Assembly: GCA_036346225.1 (NCBI GenBank)
Contig: JARFIW010000885.1
Coordinates: 124,001 to 188,000, forward strand
Length of the DNA: 64,000 nt
Direction of reading: 5' to 3'
DNA from: Platerodrilus igneus
Taxonomy: Eukaryota; Arthropoda; Insecta; Coleoptera; Lycidae
The notes below the pieces were generated by a model. That model was not told the origin of the DNA, made no database searches, and saw only the letters and a program-made list of their open reading frames with translations. Made by a program: the position numbers and the translations under genes. The first letter of the stretch is position 1. Each line of letters opens with the position of its first letter. Below are positions 54,250 to 64,000 of this stretch, in pieces.

Positions 54250-55118
54250 CACTGCGCAACTTGAAATATTAGGTAAAGGCCGAACTTTGACTTCTTTAAT
54301 ATGTAGAGCAATTGTCGTAATGGAAATTAATGCCGACTACGATGAAAACATAATTTCATGATTTTTAATGTTTTTAATCAATTGAACATACCGATGTTTT
54401 ACCTTTTTGGAAAGGACTTTTGTCAATATTTCAAAATGTAAAAATCTAATATGGTGGATATTAGAAAATAAAAACTTGAACATTGTCACACAAATTCTAG
54501 ATGTCTTAGATAAAAACTACATACACAATGTGAAGCGCAAAGGTGAACTACCATAATATCCAAATTTTCAACATTTTATTTGAATTTACACTATAGCAAT
54601 GAGCACTTAAAGATATCGGCAATTTTGTGTTTTACGATCTTATTATTGTGCAACTTTCGTCCCATTTAAACTAGCGTATCTCGTACAGTTTCCAAAATCC
54701 CCATGTGCCGCATCTTAAATAAAATTCGCCCCCCCCCCTGGTTTTAAATTGGCACGTGCGCTTGTACACCTGTTCCTATAATTCTTCAAAATCTTTTCTA
54801 ACCGCTCGTCGTATCAGCTAAAAACCCTTAACGAACCTCGGATTCTTGTGAATTTTCATAATGAACATAACAATACTCGGTAAATCGCTTCAAACTGTCA
54901 ATCGCCGTTCTAATTTAGTCTCTACATTTTCGTTTGTCTACGCCTCCAACTTGAACAAACATCTCTCATCTCCCTTGTATCTATAGTTTTATCTCACACA
55001 TATGCTTCCACCAGCTGGATCTCTGTCCTTCTTGTACAATTCACACCAATCACCTTGCTTGGCTCCATTCTCTCACTTTTTAACAGACGCGTGTTTGTTT
55101 CTAAACATCCTTGAAATG
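54250..55118. other. AT-rich spacer
   Basis: Includes a C9 run near 54730. No gene is recognised. Confidence 0.5.
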
Positions 55119-57517
55119 ATAAAAGTGCTCTGCTTTCTCTGGAACCTTGGTGATTTCTTCGTGTCCCACAGTTGGGCTGTTATAAAAATGCCCTGTATTT
55201 ACCTTAGGAAGAAGCTCCACTGTTGGGTCGACATAAATATTGCCCTGTATTTCCTTATTGGAAGGGTTCCAAAATTCGTGCCCCTCTATTTGAGTTGCTA
55301 TAACACTTGCTGAAAATAATTAAAAAAATCTCCACCAATTTCCACATAAATAAATTATTGAGTCCAAGCTTTGATTACGAAATGTTTTGGTTGAGTACCT
55401 TCTGAAGATGCTTTTCAAACTGACATTGCACGGCTAGCTCTGCTCACTACTTCTTCAGGGATACTCACCACAGCTACTCATTCTCTCAACAACCTTTATA
55501 ATTAATAAAAAAAAATAATTCGACAAAAACATACAACCCGTTTATTCTGACAACATAAATAATAAATTCACACTATCTCAATATTTACAATATGTATCCA
55601 CGTTAAACATTTTTATAACCCTACTCGGTACTAAAAGAAATCAACTTAATAACCCCCCCGATTTTATGCTCCATTACATTTCATTATGTTAGTTTGAAGT
55701 AGATGGGCCTATCCTGGAGCCTTAATTTATTTCCCCCCGTCTGTGGCGAGCTCAGTATAAACCTTTTTATATTTCTGTACACAAATTTTAGCACTGCAAA
55801 ATTATACAAAAGACTCGTTTACCTCTTACATCAGTAAAATATTATACAAGCGTTTACACCCTCCGATTTATAATAAAAAAATTGTCCTTTACATATGTCC
55901 ATAAATTAATTTTCAGTTCATAAATGTCTTCACCAAATAAACCTCGAATCACTACCAGTTTAAATAAATCAACACCAGCACAACAGTTTTAACAAAAAAA
56001 ATCGTTACTTGGAGAGTATTCTGCTTCTTGATCACCACCTCTGTAGATGCCCTCCAAAATGACTGTTCGTACCCGTATCATTCCACGTAGATGCCTTCCA
56101 TTGTGAACAGCAATCCCATCTCGAACTCGTTGTTCATCCAAATCATCAACAATCCCTGCCGCTCCAGATCCAAACATTACCTCTTCTTCCACGCAATGTG
56201 CAACAAGCACCCTCGTTCAATATGCAAAAGTTCTCTACTTACAAGTCATCCTGCTTCAATTATTACAACGATTTACTACGGTTTACTTCGTTTTAAACTT
56301 ACTTACACCTACTTGTTCATAAAAACTTTTGTAAATCTTATGACTGAATTCACTTGTCACGTGGTTTGAAGCTAGGATGATCTTCTTGTAGACTTGGAAA
56401 AATAAGGGAGCGAATGCCGCCTCCAGCAACGCTTATATAACCACAATCCCACTTCAATTACCTGTATTTTTGTTATGCATTCCTTGTAAATTTGCAAACG
56501 GCCGCTCAATTCCACAAATTACACCTGCACGTAAACACAACGGTCTTTCAAAACTCAGAAACACTTCATTACCGCGAAAACTGCCTAACTGTGCCAACCG
56601 TCTAAATATTCTCTGAAATTTCCCCTTTTCTGTCAACTCCGCACAAATACAATCACGCCTATTGTGTGCGCGTTCATCCAATTATCTCCCTTGCACCTTC
56701 ATAATGACATCTCACGGCCTTGTCTTCCTTTCCTACCTAAAGTGTCTACGTTATTTCTGTCTTTCTGGTATCTCTTTTTGTCCCGAGTTTTCTGTCTCGC
56801 TTGTAGCCCCTCTTTTACAATATTGTTCACGGTTATTTCTCCCTTCCTTTATGTGTGCCTTGAAAAATCGATACCGTCCACAAACATGTTGCATCTTTGT
56901 CCCGCTTATTGCTTTTTAAAGATTACTTGTCTGACACGTGCTTGAAAATGTTTGTCACTTAAACACCTGATATCTTTCATCTGCCTCTGTTACATGTTCA
57001 ACATTGTCTGTCTCCTAATTTTATTGATCTGTTTTCAACTAGTCGACTGTTGCTGTTGACCTTGCATTTTTTTTTATTCACAATTTACCTCAAATTATAT
57101 TCTTAACGTAAACTAACTTTACTAGAATCGTTTATTTACCCTAACTTCTGTTTTATGAAATCTTTGACTGTTTTAACGTGTTTTCCAATATTAAACCTTG
57201 TAACGTTCGTTGAATTCTTTAGCTTATGCTGTATTGAATAAATGAATAAATGTATCTTGCTCAAATTATTGATTTTTATACTGAAAAGCTCTAACACTAT
57301 TAACCTTTGTACACAATTTTCGACGTTGTCATCGATCTTAATTGTTGTCCTAGTACTAAATTAACGTATACAAATTAAACCTACATTATAGTATGTAATT
57401 TTATCCCAATCTAATTATATTAAAGCTCAAATAAATTATTGATTTCTATATACAGGGTACCTATAAATACATAAATGCTTGGCTTATTTACACCTATCTA
57501 AGCCTACCCAATCACAG

Positions 57518-57559
<42 letters not shown>

Positions 57560-59758
57560 TGCCGTGTTACCTCAGGAACCTTGAGCCTTTCCCTAAAACC
57601 ATTCGACGCCACGAATTAGGCGCCATAAAATTTGCCGTGGACTCTGGGATTAACCTTTTAACATCGAGCCCCAGCGTTGGGTCGTCATAGAATTTTCAAA
57701 AAAAAAACATTAAAAATTAACAAAAATTTCTTACCCTACCTCTTTGGACGCCTTCGTATTTCTGCTCACCCTAGCTAGCTCAGCAATCGTCTTCTTCTTG
57801 AATACCTACCATTTTAAGTACATACCTCTCTCACACACACATCGTCAAATGAAATTACCAAAATAATACAACAACCATACAACCTTTTATTTACACATAT
57901 TAACAAATAAAATATTTACACCTTGGTACAGACGGTTTGTTACCATTGTTACCAGCTCAATTCTTAAATACGTTAAAGTTCTTGGTTTTTAATATATTTT
58001 AACAAATTCTATATGATACGAGTAGATGGGCTCCCCACATGCAACTCTAGTTTGACTCTATTCTGGTCTATTTTGAGCTCATAACCCTGTTTCTGTAAAT
58101 GCTTTTCAAACCTTGCATTTTATTGAAAACAAATTTTAAGACCCGTTTACTCCTTACAACAACATTTTTAGAGCATGAATAAACATTTATATATCATCAA
58201 TAAACTTTTTTAATAATCAAAAATTAATTGTCCAGCACATATACCTCTTTAAACAAGTTTTATGGTAATAAATCCACCCCCAATAAGTCAAAACACCCAA
58301 ACACAAAAAATATCAACACAAATGTTTATACAAAAACAGGAAATTAAATTTCGTTACCTGGAGTCGCTTCCGTTCCTCGTCACCACTGAAGACGGTTACC
58401 AGAAACTCCTCGTCGTTGCGTCCATCTACTTCTATTATGCGTGGATCCAACTGATCCCCACCTATCCAAATCTTGGCCACCACTACTATCTTTCTATCCA
58501 GATATTAGCCTTGTCTCAAACATAACATTCCATACCAAATATACTTCAAACATACAAATTACGCTTTTGCCTTTGCTTACCCAAATACCATCCCTTCCTT
58601 TAATCGAGTCGTCGTAGTAACGGTACCTTTTATATAAACAAAAGCACCAACTCGTGCAATATCACATTTACAACTTTGCGGTACCTTACTACAGATTTAC
58701 ATCACTTCAAAACAGGATGTTATATGTAACTTTACCAACTAAACACAGTAATTAATACCCGTAAGAGCATTTACTAATTTTACGTTGTAGGTCTAAGCAC
58801 GTACTCAGATTTAAAAAGAAAGAGAGCCTCAATATCTTTGTTCGAGTATTTATCCCATTTTCAAAACCCCTCTGGAACCTACTTCTCTTTAAAACTTATT
58901 TTCTAAAACTGCTTCTTAAAATTTTGAACGTAACGAACACTAGCTTTTCAAAAATCCTTCGTTCGTCGTGTTGTTACATAGAATTTTCGTCGATACCATC
59001 CACGGACGCGCTCTCCTTGAAACTGCCTAGCTTTAAACCAATGATATAATTTTCCCTCGTCGCAACGCTCCACCTATCAGCTATCCATCTCCGTTCTACG
59101 CATATTTGTTGCCTCCTTTAGAACCCCTCTCAAGCTACAGAAAATCGATATTATATCTGGCCTTTACATTTACCCATGTATTTCTTACGTGACTTTTACC
59201 CAACGTTTACTTTACCTGCTTCTCTGTCTGTCTTACATTATCGATCGTTTATTCCACTCACTCCTTAAGGCACTTGTTATATTAGCAGCTTATACAAATC
59301 GACCGTTGCAAACAAACTTCTATAGAAATTCTGTCTTAACGTGTATTTACCTTCATTGAACGTAACATTTAACCAACAGGTGTTTCTTGAAACAACCGAC
59401 CGTTTAAAATTTCTTCTCTTCTTAGTATTTGTATAAACGAACGTTGGCTTTTAAAATTGAAACATTTGCGTTTGAAATTATTGATTTTCTATGCATGCGA
59501 GCTCCTTTTGCTTCCTTGCGTTTGATTTAATTATTATAATTACTTATGCGTATCCTTGAGCTTTTATTTACTCTAAAGCTTTCTTCCCTTAAGTAATTTT
59601 AACATTCCAATTTAAATATAGAAAAATACCTTAATACCAGTCCGTTTTCACTATATAAATTAATTAATTTGGCGCGTAAATAATTTGCTCCTATTTCCTA
59701 TATAACCAGTTGATAAAATTTTATTGTCTACACCTATTTAATCTATAATTCTACAACA

Positions 59759-59794
<36 letters not shown>

Positions 59795-61611
59795 TGATAT
59801 GATATCGCCGTACTCCGATGTATTTAACATTCAGTTGCATGCTGCTCGCTACTGCTCTGTCTGTAAATAACCTAGAATGAATTTTTAATTTCACACAATT
59901 GTGTTCATTTCAGTTCAACTCTACACAGAGTGTACGACGATACAATAACAGAGAAATTTTACCTCCTTTTTTTCTAACATTTCCTATTTGAATGAGATAA
60001 ACAAAATTAATCAAAATTTATATAATAACCAAAAATATGTATAATTTGTAGTTCTATAATATTCGCTTAGTTAAGAAAACCCCTGAATCAAAGTAACGAT
60101 ATAAATCGATTTGTTTCCAAATTATAACTCCCTTTAATCAGTTTAAAGCCAGCAAAAATAACTCTGTATACTACTTTGAAGTACGTTGAACGTTCAATGA
60201 CTTTCTTTCCCTTTTACATAATTTTCTACGTATCAAAATTTTTGATGACCCTTTACATAAATATGTCAATACATACAAAAATTAAAATGTCCAAAAAGAA
60301 ATTAATATTTTAAGCTATTAATGAATTCTATCTATGACCTGTTGTTTGTCCTTGTTGAACTCCTTGTTGTGAATACGCGTCTCTGCATGCACCACAATTC
60401 TTTGAACTGCCACCGCGTGCTGTTGACCAGTGTCCTTGGATTGTTTTTCAGTTTCTTATTGATTTTGTTTGGTAGTTGCTTATTTAATTGCATAGTACAG
60501 TTTGGTTAAACTCTTAATTTAATTCTTGGTGTATCCTTAGATCAATGCTAATTTTAGTGCGTAGATAGATTGTTACATCAACTCTCAGATAGATGCTTGA
60601 ATAAGTTCTTAGAGCCCTAAGTTAAAAAATATTTAAACTAGGTTTAATTAAAACGGCGAACTTCTGTTGTATATTTGCACTTGTACTATTATTGAAATTT
60701 TTTAATCACCAACTTTCACGTAAATTATTATTATTTAATTTGATATTTTAACCCGCGTGTTATCTTGATTCAAAGCAGTGCGTAGTGTGCCTTAGCTGTT
60801 GAATGACTGATTCGTTTATCAGCTCATGAGCTATTTAAAGACCCGCCTATCACCTGTACAATTGGTTATTTTGTTGATTGTGGCGTTGTACTTTGACTTA
60901 TCGCTCCAGCCTCTGGATTTCCATGTATTTACCATCCCAATTTCTCATCGCAGTGCTTTAGCACATCACGTGAACATCTAGTTTTATATTGTGCACTTTG
61001 ATACATTGAACCTTTTCAAGTCACGTATTTCTATTTTGTAAAGCAATCCACAACTTTAAATCGCACGTATCCAACCGTATGTTTTCTTATTTTGTTTTCC
61101 TAATCTGTTTGGGTTTTGTGTTAATTTTACATGAGGATCACATAGGCAAATTTTATAATGACGTAAATTCAATGTGTTTGTTTACTTCCTGCGTTTATAA
61201 AACATGTTTGTTTTGAAAGATCTGTTTATTGAGAGTTTTCTTGTTTATTTTCCCTACACCAATGCGTTGGTTTTGAATAAGATTCATCGCGTGTTTGTCT
61301 TATTTTTAGATATTCCTCAAGCATATTTATTTAAAGTTTTATGCATGCATTGCTGTTTTAAAATGAATTGGATGGTGCACAAAATTATTTCTCTTACTGA
61401 ATGTGATTGAATCTTCGAAGAATGAGCTTCCTTTCATAGATTAAAGTTAATTGTAAATTTTATAGTGTGTTTTATATTTGTTTTTTGCATAATTGGCGAA
61501 TTTCGTACTTTTTATGATTAAAATATTTGATTTTCTAGACTTTGGTGTAATTTACATAGAGTGTACAACCCTTGTGATCCTATATACCCCTAAATAACCC
61601 TATTATCATAG

Positions 61612-61650
<39 letters not shown>
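55119..61650. repeat. 6.5-kb direct duplication, copy 2
   Basis: Second copy of 46274-52815, offset 8,845 bp at its start. It lacks the first primer-binding-site motif of the cluster, because homology begins just after it. It has its own small changes (for example the altered (TA)n near 57520-57560). It ends at a (TA)n tract at about 61613-61650. Confidence 0.95.
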
Positions 61651-61651
<1 letters not shown>

Positions 61652-64000
61652 CTCATATTTAGACCAGGGTAGAAAATTAAATAATCACATCAAATAATTT
61701 TAATCACCGTGTATAAGGAATTTCATTAAATAATACGCGTTATTAAAACCATGAAGCATAAATAAACTCGGTTGTTTCAGTAAAAATAAGAAATTTAAAT
61801 TATTTATAAGACGCTTTATATCAAAAGAAGCAGTATTAAAAAAAAAGCTCTGCGTGTAATTTAATTATTCCTAATAAAGAAACAAAGACAAATTACGTGC
61901 AAGATTTATATTAATTGATTCAAGTTTGGGCAACCGGTAGTAAAACAAAGTGTACATGTAATAATTAATATTGAAGTTGTATTCGCTAAAAATGAAAGGA
62001 TAGAAATCAATTTAATTGGAGTTAATTAAACCGTTAATAACATATAATACCTATAGAAACTTGTAAAAACCCAATAATAGTCAAATCGTAGGAAGGTTAT
62101 TTAAAATGTTACGTTTGAACACCCTGCGTGTTTTTAAAGGCAATTTCAGTTTAATTTGTTTGGATAAACATGTCGATTCTAAGGATATTGGAAACGATCA
62201 GATGCTTTATACGAAATACAAAACAGGGTTTATTTAAAAAGCTCTGAGAATTAATATTATTTTGAACACCTCGTAGTTTAAATATCACATTCGGCGAAAA
62301 GTTTGCAGATAATTAATGTTTACAAAGAATCTTGGAGAAACCGGGGCTTAGTATTCACGAGAATGTGCGATACGGGGTTATTAAACCCAGATAACAGTCC
62401 GCGTGGACTGATATAATCGATAATGAAGAGTATCAATTTGCACCAATACGAACAGGTTAGAGAAGGAAAGAGAAAATGCGTCAAGCAAAGACACATATTG
62501 TAAAAGGCGGGATTTAAACAACGTCACGAGGGTCACAATTGGTTGAAAATAGGATGCAAATATCAGAGGTAGAACAACAATTTCTGTACAAAATTAATTA
62601 GTTTTTCTCGGACATGCTTGAGTGCCGTGTGGAAATTTTCTGAGATTTAAATAGGGCGAGTGAAAATTCGTAAAAATCGACGCGTGAGCGGCAGACTGGG
62701 AACATGGCATGAGAAATTCTTTAGAATTACCCGTTTTGGGGAACAGACCGACAGACAGGCTTTTTGCTATATATACCGAGATGAATATAAACAAGCCCTC
62801 TTAGACTTTTGACGATTCGATGCGTTAAAAGCTCGTACATACGCGACTTGATTGAAGATGTTAAACAGTGCATTTTAGTTTGATTAAATAATTTAAAGTT
62901 TGCTTGTATATTTTGTGATTCAAAATAGTTTGTTATTTACGTGCTAACATGAATGTACTTCAGTGCACTTAGATACAAGGTAATAAAATTTAGTTTCACT
63001 GTACCAATTAGCAAAATTTACAACGACAAATGTATACACAAAAGTAGGCAGTTTTGGCGTATATTGGTGAAAGAAGTATGAAGTTATTTGCTATTTTTCG
63101 GGGGTGTTAATAATTAAATGGTTCAAATACGTGTCTGGATCCACAAAACAAGGGTCAGATATACATAGATGAGTTCCGGAAAAGCCCAGAAATAAATGGT
63201 GATGGAGTAAATTTTAAAAGCGTTGAGAATTAGAAGCCGTAAATATAATCCTGTTGGAATGGTGTGATTAACTAAAGGGACGATGTACTTTGAAGCTACG
63301 AGGACAGTAACCTTCAGGTAAATTATGCTATTTTGTTTGACATTTTTGTGTGTATTGAATGACTTTATAATTGATTTACTTTAAATGGACATTAGTGGAA
63401 TTTTTCTAACCATAAAAGTTTAATTTTAAGATGAAATTTGCTTGTTTAAGTAAAAGGGTATTTTGTTTTGATGTTCGGGAATATGATGAAACTTTGGGTA
63501 GGTCTTTGAGCTCAATTAGACAAACCTGGTTAATTAACGTAAAGGGGTGGTAGATGCTCCCTTTATACTCAGACTCCGGTCTGCTTATATTGTTATATTA
63601 ATTAGTAGGCATCCAATAAGGACTTTAATTTTGGATGCACAGTAAAATGACAATAAAATTAATCCGGAAATTCTTTTTAAAACTGAATTTTATGCTGAAA
63701 TTTAATTTGAAAATTTAATGTATTCTGAATATTGATGTAAATAGAGTTAACGTTGATGTTTTTGGTAGGAATGTGTTTTTTTTTTTGAATGAGGAGGTTT
63801 ATAACATTAGGTGAGCAGCCGAGGCGAAAAGCGTAGTTCACGATTTTATACAGGGTAACACAGCATTCTTTGGCGCCCAATTCGTGAGGCTCGATTTTAT
63901 ACAGGGTAACACAGCATTCTTTGGCGACCCAAAAGTGAGGCTCGAGTTCCAAATAAAATTTTTGTGATTTTATTCCAGGAAACTGGCGATCTGAGAGAGA
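61651..64000 (+). repeat. LTR-like module gamma, running off the window edge
   Basis: Plus-strand order: (TA)n on the left, TATA box (GCTATATATACC near 62766) with GACGATTCGATGCG downstream (compare GACGACTCGATTAAAGG after the TATA of module beta), a TTCAGGTAAAT donor-like motif at 63312, GAGCTCAATTAGAC at 63508 followed by GGGGTGGTAGATGCTCCC, and two primer-binding-site matches at 63871 and 63922. An acceptor-like TTTTATTCCAG ends at 63979. Either an LTR retroelement continues to the right, or this is the 5' exon region of a gene. Confidence 0.4.
63832..63945 (+). repeat. Tandem pair containing primer-binding-site-like motifs
   Basis: Two ~51-57 bp units, each GATTTTATACAGGGTAACAC, then AGCATTCTT and TGGCG followed by a C-rich part and GTGAGGCTCG. 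TGGCGCCCAA then TTCGTGAGGCTCG is close to the tRNA-Lys primer-binding site. Confidence 0.75.

Noticed and set aside
46274..61650. Small ORFs of 60-103 codons within the 6.5-kb duplicates
   Set aside because: They are conserved only because the two copies are nearly identical; composition is AT-driven and no domain is visible.
1..64000. CRISPR arrays, bacterial operons, riboswitches
   Set aside because: Nothing with regular spacers or prokaryotic signals; all content is eukaryotic in type.

Overview
The window looks like nuclear DNA of an insect, perhaps a beetle. It is AT-rich and full of microsatellites. It holds decayed Ty3/gypsy-type elements, Jockey-like, R1-like and craTA/RTE-like LINEs, a tRNA-derived SINE family, a Tc1/mariner-type transposase remnant and a MITE. 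Species is not identifiable from sequence alone. No bacterial-type operons, rRNA genes or CRISPR arrays were seen.

Host genes are few. (i) A C2H2 zinc-finger array enters from the left edge (3-950, eleven fingers) and continues as a decayed copy to 1820. (ii) A secreted leucine-rich-repeat (LRR) family has two intact members: one on the minus strand (CDS 14878-17136 plus a probable signal-peptide exon at 18741-18785) and one on the plus strand (41777-43810). It also has two broken members (9757-10180 and 24375-25645, both minus).

Layout: 3-2208 zinc fingers and coding scraps; 2390-9750 SINE, LTR-like sequence and a dead gypsy-type element carrying a Jockey-like LINE; 9757-10180 LRR fragment. 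Then 11290-15735 is a diverged second copy of 5330-10180, so a stretch of retroelement plus LRR 3' end was duplicated and the right-hand LRR gene stayed intact. Next come 19405-22290, two hexanucleotide arrays in opposite orientation; 22309-23250, a tandem GT-associated repeat; 24375-26890, an LRR pseudogene with a SINE inside, a palindrome pair and a LINE tail; 30781-33570, a gypsy gag remnant with a coding minisatellite, joined to a LINE reverse transcriptase; 34517-36246, an internally deleted R1-like LINE; 37391-38450, a gypsy pol fragment; 40677-41256, a solo-LTR-like repeat just upstream of the plus-strand LRR gene; 44771-45199, a MITE.

The right third is dominated by a near-identical 6.5 kb direct duplication (46274-52815 and 55119-61650) around a dead transposase. 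These copies and the right edge (61651-64000) share LTR-like features: TATA boxes, a conserved donor-like motif and repeated matches to a tRNA-Lys primer-binding site.

The items I find most unusual are the multiplied primer-binding-site modules, the 39-bp coding minisatellite next to a gypsy gag, the inverted hexamer arrays, and the relative dating of nested insertions that the duplication allows.
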